Part shown: piece by piece, positions 1 through 10,890 of the stretch
Layout: each line of letters starts with the position of its first letter
How positions within the stretch are numbered: the first letter of the stretch is position 1
From: Liopterus haemorrhoidalis
Lineage: Eukaryota; Arthropoda; Insecta; Coleoptera; Dytiscidae
Direction: 5' to 3'
Length of the DNA stretch: 64,000 bases
NCBI GenBank assembly: GCA_963971575.1
Contig: OZ020616.1
Coordinates: 22,834,713-22,898,712, forward strand
Made by a program: the position numbers and the translations under genes
Notes under the pieces: generated by a model
Told to the model about the DNA's origin: nothing
Databases searched by the model: none
The model's input: only the letters and a program-made list of their open reading frames with translations

Positions 1-1599
1 CATTTTTTGATTTAACAGTATTGAAATTTAAAAACATATTGAATCTTGTTTTAACGCTATTGAGCAATACTTCTTGAAGAGCTTTGCAATAAGTAAACTT
101 ACGTTCTGCTAACATTCGGAGCTTTCGTCGTAGGGCTAACAAACATGGAAGAACTATTCCATAATAGGTGTTAGTTTCACCTTGTAACAAATCTAATGCT
201 TTTGCCACCGACGCTATGCAGACTAAATGCTCTTCTAGATATAAAAATTCTTGTTCTTTAATCATATTTTTAATATATAATGCCTTAAAGAGATGAGGGC
301 ATTTTTCTTATATACCTAATATCTGTTTGAGAGAATCGTACATACTGTTCCACTTTGCCTCTCCAGGCTTACTAAGTATATGACCTCACAAATTCTCAAT
401 AATTTCAGCCGATTTTGGCCGTCCTGCTGCTTTCCAAAGAACATTACATTTGGTCCTAACTTGACTGTGCATAACTGATAATTCCGATGGCTCTCGTAAA
501 ACTCTGGTTGCATAAGTACTAGCACAATATGCAGTTGGTTATATGCAGAGTGTGTGCACAACACCTTACATGTGTTGATAATATCTGTTCAAAATTTGAC
601 AGATTACTGTTTCTATACCGAGCTAAAGGTTCATCTTCATCACTGTCAGTATATGGATCTGAATCAGATTCTTCTTCAGTACCATCATCTAAGTCACAGA
701 GCTCTTCAGGGAAATCTATACGTTTTTGTTTTACTCCATACATTATGAAAGCCTTTACGAAATTACTTACCATTATCCATATTATAAATCTGAATGTATT
801 TCGTGTAGCAAGTCAGTTATTCTATCAAAAGTATGAGCACTTCGAAATCTTCGGCAAGCTAGCGCTACAGATTTTCTATCTAAAGATGTTGTGATCCAGT
901 GAGCCGTAACATCTAAAAAACTTCTTCTTTTCGCTGACCAAATGTCAGCAGTAGTACATACAAATGATACGTGTTCTAAATTTTCCCTTATCTCGGACAT
1001 TTGTTTTTGGAGTAATGTATCAATATTACGACCTAAAGAACGGCGACTTAATATTGTTAGTCCCCGTTTGGATGTATTAAAATTATCGAAAATTGCTCTA
1101 AAATAAGGATCCTCTACCGATCTTAAAGGAATCATTGACTGAATTACATGTTTGGTATTGTCTTCTTTCAATTTTTGTTGTGACAATGCTCCGATTCTAT
1201 TTGTTCGTAAATTATGAGAAATAATTGTTTGCCTAACTTTAGAATCGATATGTTTCATAAATGCAGTAAATGCATCGTTTCCGACACGGAAACGATGTTG
1301 TTTATAAGATGAGAAATAAAATTTGATGAACTATTCTTATATCCTTTAATTTCAACAACATTATGTTGGCATTGAATGCACTGAGCAATGACCTTATTTT
1401 GGTCTATACAGCTTTTTTCGGCTACATATTTAAAAAACGTACTATCTACGGTTTTAGATTTAAATAAAACATTTCTTCTGTTAACATCATTGGCCGACTG
1501 AGGAGAGTTTGACGATCCTGATGCTTCATATATTGAAAGAGTCGATGCACCAAAACTTTCACGAGTATCATTGGCACTCATTTTGCGGAAAAAATACAA
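1..1599 (-). pseudogene. hAT-family transposase, decayed and cut by the window edge
   Basis: Remnant of a hAT-superfamily DDE transposase, which would excise and reinsert its own element in the nucleus. On the minus strand it starts near 1581-1599 with a BED-type zinc finger (CIQCQ then SHL). Next comes the TTADIWSAKRRSFLDV block typical of the first catalytic region (about 900-980), then an acidic low-complexity stretch, then RCCAHTLH (about 555-600) and KWNSMYDSLKQ (about 325-360). The frame stays open to base 1, so the C-terminal hATC dimerisation domain should lie outside the window. The reading frame changes near 1300, 780 and 560, so this copy cannot make a full protein. The family differs from the hAT at 4615-9000. 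I could not find its right-hand terminal repeat. Confidence 0.85.
1273..1297. repeat. Perfect 11-bp hairpin inside the hAT coding region
   Basis: CATCGTTTCCG and its exact complement are separated by only three bases. It lies at the frame break between the BED finger and the catalytic domain, so slippage or repair at the hairpin may have caused the frameshift. That cause is inference. Confidence 0.6.
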
Positions 1600-2284
1600 T
1601 AATATAATTGTAAAATTAATTTATCACTCAAATATGTCACAAATCAAATCTGCGTCAAATGTCTACAGTGTTCCAACACTAAAAGCCAATGAACAGTAAG
1701 AGTGAAGAAATCAAATCTCAATCAAGATGTTAGTTTCAATCATAACTAAAAATTCAATCATGAAAATGAGTAGAGACCGGCAAATATATGCAAGGTTTAA
1801 CATTAAAAACGGTCGAACGACCCTTAAAATATATTTTCTCAACTCAAAACTGATTACCTACTTATTTACTTTCTATTCCGTTAAATAGCATTTTCAATTG
1901 TAAGGCAATTTTATGGTCAGCAAAAATTTTCAAAATGTATGAAAATGTGTTAAAGCCTATTTTTTCACATTTCAGCAATTATACTAACAAATTTCCTCCA
2001 ACTGTAGATTTTTCAATTTAGATTTGGTCCGAAATACTCTCCTAAATAGTAAATTTTAACACAATCGTCACGTTAAACTGTAGATGCCATTAGTTTGTTG
2101 ACGAATCAATGGCACGACTTCGAAGAAAAAAATGCATGATTTTTATCAACAAACATTAGTCAATACCCCCTCTTGAAATAAAAATATGCTTAAGCACAAA
2201 AAATATCACCCGGATAACACGGCGGTTCATTTTCCTCTCTCCGCGTTACCGAAAAACTGGAGTTACAACAAATTTTATTATATG
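1600..2284. other. AT-rich stretch without a recognised gene
   Basis: Only short, unconvincing frames. It should include the 5' UTR and right terminal repeat of the hAT copy on the left, but I cannot place that end. Confidence 0.5.
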
Positions 2285-2712
2285 ATTAAAAAAATTTATG
2301 TGAAGTGTGAATTTTCACACATTTCCGGGTTTTGCAGGTATTTAGTAAGTGAATGATGATTATTTTGGATGCGAAAACAAATTTTATATTAAAATATTTT
2401 TTTTGTTAATTTTAATTCGAACGCCTCATACCATTATTTAGGTTTCTAAATATGTGCAGTATTTTTTTTTATATAGCAAGGTTCATTAAGAATTTTAAAA
2501 ATTGCGCCTATGGTTGTTATAAGTTCCGCCCCTCTGATTTCGTGTACATTGAAACAGAATTAAATTATAATTTAAACAATTTCCACTGGCTATTAAATTT
2601 ACGCTTTTAAAAATTAAATGCAACATTTGCCAAAATATAACTAGAATTTTGAAAAAATAATTTAAACAATATAAAAATTTAAAAAAAAAACAAAAAAAAA
2701 TATAGTCTCTTC

Positions 2713-2789
2713 TCACAGGATTCGATCCCTTTCGGGTCGGGTTACTTCGGTGAAAAATCAACGTCTAATACCACAAGACCAGCAGACAC
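2713..2789 (-). other. tRNA-like segment (Pol III A/B boxes)
   Basis: Read on the minus strand it has a D-arm-like GGTCTTGTGGTATTAGACG (A box) and, 30-odd bases later, GGGATCGAATCC (B box). This is the layout of a tRNA or a tRNA-derived SINE head. The acceptor and anticodon stems do not fold cleanly, so I do not call a tRNA gene. The second repeat copy keeps a diverged version at 41300-41385. Confidence 0.5.
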
Positions 2790-3267
2790 GTTACAGTGTG
2801 GCGTGTTACAAAGCTATAACTTGTGTACATTATTAGCAAAAAATCACAAAAAATGCGTTTTTTTCCAAAAACATAATCTGATCAAAAATTCCTGTTGAAC
2901 TATTCCGGTTCACACCAATGTACATTACTTAGAATTTTTTCAGATTTTTAGTTTAAACCATCTGGGCTACAGGGTGTGGGACAAAAAATTTTTTGCACAA
3001 TTTTGGCAAAAATCGCTTCAAAATAATTTATTTTGCAAAAATAAAAATTTGATCTTTAATCCACGTACCAAGGGCTTTCATTTGATACCCTATTCAGAAT
3101 TATAAAAAAATATTTTTTTTTTCGATGAGCACATATTTGTTTATATTTTTAGGGGGATATGATTTTTAGATGTTTTAGTATTTTTCCTATATGCGGGTCA
3201 AAGAGTTGTATAAGCATGCCAAATTTCAATTATCTAGGTTTAGCCGTTTGGCTACAATTTTTACCGA

Positions 3268-3268
<1 letters not shown>

Positions 3269-3325
<57 letters not shown>
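3269..3325 (+). repeat. (CAGA)n microsatellite
   Basis: About 14 uninterrupted CAGA units, preceded by TTTTTACCGAA and followed by CGACAAAATGACGG. The same flanks border the inverted array at 40736-40824, so the array is part of the dispersed repeat rather than a chance expansion. Confidence 0.9.
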
Positions 3326-3425
3326 GACAAAATGACGGTATAAGGGTTTTTTGGTCATACCTACAAAACCCTAAAAATGATGTGAATTTTCACATATTTT
3401 AGATTTTTGTAGGTATTTAATAAGT

Positions 3426-4606
3426 TTAAAATCAAGAGTTTTTTGATAATCATTTATTCATTATTTGTCTACAAAATTCTTCCATTTAATTTTTTTAAAC
3501 AAAATTTAAATAACTTGCCCAAAATCCCAGAGATTTTTTTTTTTTTTGTCTTAATTTGCTTCGTATTCAAGTCTTCATTAGATTATTAAGAAATATATTA
3601 TAAATGGCTATTTTTTTTCGATTTCAGAAACGTATTTCTCACTATTAACAATGTGTTATTTGTTTTATAAGTATTTTATTACTACAAATGATTTATTTCT
3701 CTTTAATACCTTCGAAACAAAAATCGAAGGAATCCAAATAATAGGTTTAATGACAACGTATAATAGTATAATAAAATAACTAAACCTTACATACTACACT
3801 CTACAGTGTAGAGTGTAGTAAAATGTCTATATGCGTAGAGTCTACGAAGAAGAAGCCGGTTCCCAGCTGTTAAAAATGTTTTATTATATTTTTAATTAAA
3901 AAAAAAAAGACACACTATGTGACCTATAATTCACCAACTATAGGTTTAATGCGTCTGGTAGCTAGCCTTTAAACAGCTGAGACGGTCGTTTGGTTCAAAA
4001 TAAAATAAAAGTATTAGTATAAATTGGTCTGAAATAAAATAATTGGGACCGAGCAATAGATTCCACGCACAGACTAGATTTTAATAGACTGGCTAAATCA
4101 GTCTCACTAGGCGAAACCTAACCTAAAATAAGGTATTTGGGACATAAAACAATAACAACGACTGAATATAGTAAATACGAAAACAATCAAATTTATTATG
4201 ATTGCAAATCGAAATGTAAATAAAATATATAAACACCAAACATAAATTTAGAATAATAATATCATATAGACAAACAAACAAATTATAAAAATCTTAATTA
4301 AAGTTAAATTTGGACTAAACGATTTTATCAGAATGCGCTGGATTACAAAGTTTTCCAGGGTTGGTCGATCAGCGCCACGATATTCCTACACATTCCGAAT
4401 AAAATTAAACGTAAAAAAAAAATATAACTAAAATTCAAAATAAACAAGATAACATATAAACAATAATACGAGTATTTTTTTTAAAAGGCTTATCTGGACT
4501 TTTTTCTCAAGTTTCTTCTATCCCAACCTTCTTCCGACGCTTGGTAAGTCCGCTCCCAAATTCTCTACACCAGTACGCCAATGCCGTAAGCTGGCTATGA
4601 ACAGTT
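3426..4606. other. Non-coding AT-rich stretch
   Basis: No frame longer than about 60 codons and no protein similarity seen. Apart from the hairpin at 3793-3819 I see no structure. It is the left flank of the complete hAT element. Confidence 0.5.
3793..3819. repeat. Perfect inverted repeat, 13-bp arms
   Basis: ACTACACTCTACA, one central G, then its exact complement. No neighbouring gene suggests a terminator or operator role. Confidence 0.8.
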
Positions 4607-4614
4607 GCTGCGAC

Positions 4615-4632
4615 TAGGGATTGCAATCCCGC
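4615..4632 (+). repeat. hAT left terminal inverted repeat
   Basis: TAGGGATTGCAATCCCGC. It pairs with 8983-9000 with one mismatch and starts directly after the target duplication. Confidence 0.92.
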
Positions 4633-6407
4633 AAAGTGGGATCCCGCCATCCCGCGGGATCCCGCATGATTTCAGCGCATGCGAGATCCCGCACTAATTA
4701 CTGTGCGGGATTTGCAGGATTTGCGGGATTAACTTTTGCTGTGCAATTGAAATGAATAGATTTCTTTACACGCTAAAAGCGTGCAAATTCGTTTCAGCGA
4801 TTCTAATATGCCTTCTGAAAACGTTACAAAGTAGGCGTTGATGGGGGGATTGCCCTATCTCTTTGTGGTGTTGTTAGTACACCACTAATCGCTCACCGGT
4901 TAACAGTAAGCACGTATATTTGATGTCAAACGGTTGTGTGCCTTTTATTACTAATTTACGGTTATTTTCATTGCGAACTGGATTTTGAGTTTTCTTTATC
5001 CATGTAAGTACAATGCGTATTAATGTTAGGGAGTCATTGCAACTAATAACTCATTGCTCATTTTGCTCATTTACTCCACAGCAAAAATCTTGTAAGTAGT
5101 TAAATGTGAGGTTATATTATAATTTTGGCATTTATTTTGTTATTGATTGTTGTTGATTGTTGTTTCGAGTTGGGTTAATTTTGTTGCATTGAATTTAAGT
5201 AATTTTTCTATTGAAAATTTTCAGTTTCAACGTAAATTCCAACAATAAGTATATAATATATATATATATATAGGGTGTATCAAGATAATGGGAACAAGAG
5301 TTTTTTCGAAAAGTCGACGTTGCTCACACGTCGCTCACACGTCGCTCACACGTCTAAAATTTTGAACTAAAATTTATCCACAAAATTGAATGGTAGTATT
5401 GAAATTTTCCGGAAAAAACCGGAATTACAGGATATCAAGCACAATTTCGAGTTTTTAAATGGGAACGTATGCCATATTGGATATCTTTGGATGGAGCTTT
5501 TCAACAACTTTTCCTTAAACATTTTTTAAATACCTTTTACGGTTGACAAAAAAACTGTGATCTTTTTAAATGACGATTATATTCCCTGTAACGACTTGAA
5601 AGTAAAGTCTTTTTAGTTACAAGTGTTCAAAGTGCCTTCCATTTTAATTTAAACACATTCGCAACCTTACTCTTGAGTTACCTGTAGTTCGGAGAGCAAT
5701 TAAAAAAATATATAATAACAAATATTGCACTTTCAAATCGTACTTCAAAGCAGAACTTAAAAATACTTGAAGTACCTCCAACGCGAACTGTTGTCAGAGA
5801 AACCCATTAACCGACACATACAATTTATTTGACCTTGATATAGTCTACTTATAGTCTGTTTCTTTTGTTAAAGCGGAACTAGATTTTCAAATCTAGTAAT
5901 TTTTATCGATTAAATGAAGCTTTTGATCATTTTGTTTAGTAAAAGCCTATTTACTTATTATAAAGTTAGCTAGTGATAACTTAAACATTTGAAATAGCCT
6001 GTAGTTTAAATTAGTTGTCAAAATAAGTATATTAAGTATAAAGTATAAATAGAATATTTATTTTATTTATGTTTTGAAAGGTATATTTTTATGGATATCA
6101 ATATAAGATACTCGAATTTATAAATATGAATAAAATTTATATCTTGTAAGATTGAGTGCATTTTTATTATATTTTCATGTTTCGATCTTGTATGACTTCG
6201 CGGCCCCCCGAGGAAGCCTTCACGGCCCCCCGGTTGAGAAACGCTGCTCTACACGTTCCGAATACTCGGGTACGACGCTACATGCATTACAGTAGTGTTT
6301 GCTATTGTAAAGATGTAAATAAATGAGTTTTTTCGTGTTATGGTACTCTGTCACCGCCAACTGCGATAACTCCCTATTTTCGTTACGAATTACGATCTAT
6401 TTACATT
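4633..6407 (+). other. 5' region of the hAT element, non-coding
   Basis: No convincing gene. 4633-4735 is rich in GGGATCCC and GCGGGAT motifs. 5317-5354 has an 11-bp unit (ACGTYGCTCAC) repeated 3.4 times. A TA run lies at about 5258-5271. At 6232-6246 the minus strand reads CAGCGTTTCTCAACC, followed by G-runs, which resembles the end of a different hAT/Charlie-like element, so part of this region may be a nested remnant. Confidence 0.45.
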
Positions 6408-8288
6408 ATGAATTATACAGAACAATTTATAATACATGTGTTATTGCTTCAATTTTCAGAAATAGAACTAAATAGTACCTGTCGTACCTGTCATACCTAT
6501 CAAGTATGTCGCGAAACAAAACAATTTGGGATTATTTTGAAAAATGCGAAGTGTCTGCTATGTTCGGCTATTTTAAAAATAAGTCAAAGATCGATAAAAG
6601 GATTATTAATACATTTAAAAACTAAACATTGTGTAGATTTAAAATCAAAAATTTCACAATAAGACCGAGCATCAACTTCGAAAGAACATCAAGCAGTTGA
6701 ACCAGTGCCTCAAACAATAATCAACTGCCAAGACGAAGAAGTGATTCCGAAGAAAAAAGCCAAAACAGTTGACAGCTTTTTAGTTAAAGAAAATTCTATG
6801 GAAAAAATGGTATCGCGTATGGTTGCTAAAGATGGCTTCACATTTAATAGTTTCTGCACTTCTTCAGATTTGCGGTATTTGTTTTCGAAGAGTGGTTTTC
6901 AACTCCCTACTTCATCTAATACAATTAGATCGATGGTAGTAAAATTTTCAGATTCAGTAAAAGCCGGCATGATAAAAGAATTTGTAACACTTAAGAAACA
7001 AAAACAAAAGTTTTCACTAACATTTGACGAATAGATAGCACAAAATAATCACAGGTACTTAAACTTAAATGTACATATAGAGGCGAAACACTTTAATCTT
7101 GGATTGATTCGAATCCATGGATCATGTACTGCAGAATATTGCGTCGAATTAGTGGAAGAAAGGCTAAATAGCTTTGATATTGACTTCCAAAAAGACATTA
7201 TCGGCATGACTACTGATGGAGCAAGTGTAATGGTGAAAGTCGGTAGACTGATGCCTTGCTATCAACAACTATGTTACGCTCATGGAATACAGCTTGCCGT
7301 TATTGATACCTTGTACAAGAAAAACAATGAAGAAGTTCAAGAACTGTTGACTACGTATGGTTATGAAGACCATGAAGAAGAAGATGAAAATGTTAACACT
7401 GATGGTGATGGTGAAGCTATAAATGAAGACTACGGTTTGACAATAATTTTAGATCAACCACCTGCTGAATTGGAGACCAATTACAGAGACTATCATTAAA
7501 AAAGTGAGAAAGGTTGTGAAAATCTTTAAAAACTCACCTACTAAAAATGATACATATTTACAGAAATATATCCTAGAAGAACACAGCAAAAATTTGAAAT
7601 TGATTCTTGATTGTCGGACGAGGTGGAACAGTCTTTTCGACATGTTGCAACGATTTTATAGCCTAAGATTATGCATCAGAAAAGCTTTGATTGACATTGC
7701 ATCAGAAATTCGTTTCACAGATGAAGAATGGTCTCAAATTAATGACTTGATTTCCTGCCTGGAACCACTGAAACTCGGTCTCGAAGTATTATGCAGGAGA
7801 TAATCTAATCTCTCCTGCAATACTATCTATGCAATCTAAAAAATACGAAGAAGAAATAAGAAAAACTGGAAATATATTTTCAATGCCAACGAGACCCGTG
7901 ATGCGTCAAGAAATAAAAAAATTGCTGACAAGAGTTTATAAAATTGAAGAAAATGATTCTGAAGATGAAGAATCTATTGACGAATCCGAACCACCTACTA
8001 ATCTATCGTTGAGAGAAGAAAAACTGTACAAAAAAAGTAAAGAAGGTGCCAGATATAGAATCTTTTGAAAAAATATTGAAGAAGGAAATGTCGGCCTACG
8101 AAAGTGATGGAGTAAGAGACAAGTTCCTGAGTATGACGTACGATTACTTGATGACCATATCGCCTACAAGCGTAGAAGCTGAGCGAGCTTTTTCAGCCGC
8201 TGGTTATATATGTAGCCCTTTGAGAAGTAGATTGGGAGATGATACTTTGAATAGTGTCTGCTTATTAAGATCGCATTTCTTGCAATGA
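6408..8288 (+). pseudogene. hAT transposase with BED finger and hATC domain, inactivated
   Basis: Transposase gene of the element at 4615-9000. A BED zinc finger is visible at about 6540-6640 (CLLC then HLKTKH), followed by a basic linker, the start of the catalytic core (TFDE at 7020-7031, where a stop replaces the usual W), MTTDGASVM (about 7207-7233), the CYAHGIQLAV block (about 7274-7303), an acidic insert, the TRWNSLFDML block (about 7618-7647) and a C-terminal hATC domain with SPTSVEAERAFSAAGY (about 8162-8209). Lesions seen are in-frame stops at 6660 and 7032, a frame change near 7485, stops near 7801 with apparent loss of sequence, and another frame change near 8045. The acceptor and BED region may have been preceded by an intron. 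Confidence 0.9.
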
Positions 8289-8982
8289 TTCTTTTAACTT
8301 AATTTCAGTTTTTAGTTATTATTATAATTTGATACCGTTTTCAACCCTTAAATGACAATTAGTGTCGAATATATCTGACGCAACTAAAACTGACCATACA
8401 GCATAAATGTCAGATATATGCGACGCAGAACATTTTATTATTATTTCTGTTTCATTATAATTGATTATTAATTTGATAAATTATATCAAATACTATTTAT
8501 TGTTAGAAGAAAATATTTTATTACCTGAAGTCATAAAATATCCATAAAAACCTGTTTTAAGTACATTTAATTAGTTTTGAACATTTTTAAACAACACCAA
8601 CAACATATTCATTTAAAAATGTTTTTTTTTTTATTTTTATTTACCATATCTATACATATATAATTTCAATCATTATCGATTTATGACCTTATTTTTACAA
8701 AAATACTTGAAAGGTACGTATATGTGTCATTTTGTCATTTAAAATGTGTACGAAATCAATTTCTATCATAAAAAAAATTAATCAGTTTTGTATCGTGCAT
8801 CTCAAAAAAACAAAAACAAATCGTTGAACAGGTTAGTCGAAATTACAGGTATTATAATATTACTTATTATATTGTTATAATAAATTATATAGTAATAAAA
8901 CACAATGTATAAAACTGTATATCAATCCCAATCCCGCGCGGGATTGAAAAACTACCGCGCGGATCCCGGGGGTGAAAAGTGT
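8289..8982 (+). other. 3' region of the hAT element
   Basis: AT-rich, with no frame of note. It holds one arm of the 57-bp inverted repeat (8834-8890) and, next to the terminal repeat, a cluster of ATCCCGCGCGGGAT-like palindromes (8931-8970). Confidence 0.6.
8834..8890 (+). repeat. 57-bp exact inverted repeat, arm inside hAT
   Basis: Identical base for base to the complement of 9354-9410. This arm lies inside the hAT element. The partner lies 463 bp away, outside it. Homology stops abruptly at both ends of both arms. Confidence 0.9.
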
Positions 8983-9000
8983 GCGGGATGGCAATCCCTA
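8983..9000 (-). repeat. hAT right terminal inverted repeat
   Basis: Complement of TAGGGATTGCCATCCCGC, directly followed by the target duplication GCTGCGAC. Confidence 0.92.
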
Positions 9001-9169
9001 GCTGCGACGCACCAAGAGGGAGAGAGAGAGTGTAAAGGAGAACGAGTGGGAAGGAGAGCCTAAAATAAGATCATATCCATTAAATTTAGGTAAATGCTTG
9101 CGGTTTAAACGCCGCATAAAATTATACAAAAATATACAAGCAATACAACACAATAATTTTGATATTTAC

Positions 9170-9336
9170 CTTAAGATGTAATGCGGCCCTCAGTAAAGTG
9201 AATTTTGTAAGTGACGATTTTGATCCGAAAATATCGTAAGAACACATTGTCTTTTTACACCTTTTTGTTCTCAAAAAATCCCTACAAAGGTCTATAAAAT
9301 ATTCGATACTCTTCATAGTATACTTATTTTCTTTTG
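9170..9336 (-). CDS. Candidate internal exon of unknown protein
   Basis: A 167-bp minus-strand open segment bounded by CTTGTTCTCAG (acceptor) and AAG-GTAAAT (donor). It encodes about 55 residues (KYTMKSIEYFIDLCRDF, then a basic KRCKK stretch, then SSLTKFTLLRAALHLK). I do not recognise the family. It could be a host exon or an exon of a DNA transposon. The inverted-repeat arm at 9354-9410 lies just upstream. The coding call rests only on splice-site quality and the open frame. Confidence 0.3.
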
Positions 9337-9353
9337 CTGAGAACAAGAGTGAT

Positions 9354-9410
9354 ATATAATTTATTATAACAATATAATAAGTAATATTATAATACCTGTA
9401 ATTTCGACTA
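9354..9410 (-). repeat. 57-bp exact inverted repeat, arm outside hAT
   Basis: Partner of 8834-8890, with 57 of 57 bases complementary. It lies in the flank of the hAT. Confidence 0.9.
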
Positions 9411-10458
9411 CAAATAATTTTCACGAATCAAAAAAATGACTGATTATTACTTGTATATACAAATATAAAATAAACAAATTTTCTTTTAAAACGTTACAAC
9501 TATCTTATCAGTGGATGATCCTGACGAGTAGGTATGATAAAAGTTTTTCTTTTTAAATCGCCAGAAATTAAAAAATTTATTAATTAAATAAATTAATTCA
9601 TGGGATGTTCTGAAATTTATTTCAGTAAATGCATCTTCAGCCTCTGATATGCAGTTATTAAGAACGGTGAATAATGTTGTGGAAGGTCATGTATGTACCA
9701 ATTCTTGGTAAATACGAGGTTAATTAGAAAGTTAAATAACATGAAAATTGGACATAAAATATAAAAATTTTGTCAAGAAAAGGTAAAATCGCTGTTACCA
9801 CGTCAGTATTATAAATCAAATGAATTTGATTTTAAATTTTGCATGCAAATTACATGAGTCGCAAAATGAGTTTCTACAATACATTTTTTTCTTTTGTCTT
9901 CTGTCTATGGTATTAAAACTTCTAGCATTCAGAACTGTATTCCAATTCACAGCTGAAAGTCCCAACATGACAAAGAATCAATCTCATTGGCGTGTAGAGA
10001 AAAGCAGTGTTCATTTAATAATTAATTCGCATAAGGTAATAAAAATCGATGTACGTCTATGTCCTTGGAAATAAGTTTGATTACTAAATATTTCTGTCAA
10101 GTATTACATAACGCTCAGAAATTAATGTTCGCACTCTATTAAAAGTTGTTGAGCAATAACATTTTTACAACCATTTTTTTCCATGATTAAAAATATTTTG
10201 TTACATAGATAAAAATTAGGTGCAATATTTGCTGTACATATAATTACTAATTTTATTTAGATTGTTAGTGTTAAGGAACTTATAAGGAATTTATAAGCTC
10301 TGTGTACATAGCGTTAAGGCGTGGGTTAAAGAATGAAAAGTATATATTTTAAAAAATTTAAAGTTTTCATTTATTAAGCATGTGTATTTTTATTGATTTT
10401 ATTTATTTATTTATTGTCTTTTAATACGTAGTGTCGTCATTTAGATGTGATGGGTTAG
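9411..10458. other. Mostly non-coding stretch
   Basis: AT-rich. The only coding hint is the candidate exon at 9953-10035. I see no RNA gene or clear repeat before the retroposon tail at 10459. Confidence 0.5.
9953..10035 (+). CDS. Candidate short exon of unknown protein
   Basis: An 83-bp open segment between TTCCAATTCACAG (acceptor) and AAG-GTAATA (donor), encoding about 27 residues (ESPNMTKNQSHWRVEKSSV, then HLIINSHK). The W...E...LI spacing faintly resembles the first helix of MADF/Myb-like DNA-binding domains, but this is too short to assign. Confidence 0.25.
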
Positions 10459-10510
10459 GCCCAAAAAGCCATCGTTGCTGTGCGCCAAAAATTTTAACTA
10501 ACTAACTAAC
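10459..10510 (+). mobile_element. 3' tail of a retroposon with TAAC repeats
   Basis: Ends in GCCAAAAATTTTAACTAAC and further TAAC units. The 46-bp insert at 55657-55702 (minus) is the same tail (GTTGCTGTGC, CCAAAAATTTT, then TAACTAAC). Two copies with the same end, one of them flanked by a 13-bp target duplication, show that this is the 3' end of a LINE or SINE family. The body upstream of 10459 is not recognised. Confidence 0.65.
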
Positions 10511-10689
10511 TCCTGTGCTTCTTGAGTTTTAACATTCCATTCTGGTAAGTAGGTGACTATACTGTTTTCACATTTTTTTTTTAATTTCGCCCCTAAATGG
10601 AAATTAGTATTTTTTGTCATAAATAAAAAATTCGGAGAGTACTTTCCTTAGTATGACGTAAAAACCCACTAAGAAAGATTTTTACATGT

Positions 10690-10890
10690 TCGACCCGATG
10701 TGGTGAAAAGGAGTAAAATGTTTTTTCACGGATTCCTCAATATCTCTTAGGACAGATGAGATATCGAATAGGTTTTCTTACAAAGGTTACCGATACACAT
10801 GTTTAAAAACAAACAGAGGATTTTACACTAATGAGACCGTGAATATATCGTAGCGAAGCACGGGTGCTCAGCTAGCAATATATATTCCGC
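10690..10890 (-). mobile_element. DINE/mini-me-like repeat fragment
   Basis: Read on the minus strand it starts with GCTAGCTGAGCACCC and GTGCTTCGCTACG, the core shared by mini-me/Helentron-derived repeats. It continues into a block (TATCGGTAACCTTTGTAAG, then an AAGAGATATTGAGGAATCC-like stretch) that recurs at about 42471-42560 and 42891-42960. No coding capacity. Confidence 0.55.

Larger units (their letters stand above)
2285..3425 (-). repeat. Dispersed repeat with CAGA array and tRNA-like module, copy 1
   Basis: About 1.1 kb that matches 40682-41670 in inverse orientation. Shared blocks are the palindromic GTGTGAATTTTCACAC end (about 2306-2321), an AT-rich segment, a tRNA-like segment, a region of conserved text on both sides of a CAGA array, and a last block ending in CAAAACCCTAAAAA (about 3357-3370). 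A second version of the palindromic end follows at 3371-3425 as a direct repeat of 2300-2350. A tetranucleotide array flanked by fixed sequence is known from DINE-1/mini-me (Helentron-derived) elements of insects. The assignment is inference because no Helitron protein is present. Confidence 0.65.
4607..9008 (+). mobile_element. Complete hAT DNA transposon with 8-bp target duplication
   Basis: The element is 4615-9000 (4386 bp). It opens with TAGGGATTGCAATCCCGC and closes with the complement of TAGGGATTGCCATCCCGC, one mismatch in 18. It is flanked on both sides by GCTGCGAC (4607-4614 and 9001-9008), an exact 8-bp target duplication as expected for hAT. Both ends carry clusters of GCGGGAT/ATCCCGC in both orientations, the usual layout of subterminal transposase binding sites. 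Inside lies one plus-strand transposase gene (6408-8288) with stop codons and frameshifts. The copy therefore moved as a unit, probably with transposase supplied by another copy, or decayed after insertion. Confidence 0.93.

Noticed and set aside
2713..2789. A functional tRNA gene
   Set aside because: Only A- and B-box-like text is present. Acceptor and anticodon stems do not form, and the segment lies in a dispersed repeat.
4563..6254. CTCTACAC at 4563-4570 and 6247-6254 as an 8-bp target duplication
   Set aside because: The implied element would cross the left end of the well-supported hAT (4615-9000), and its two ends do not pair.
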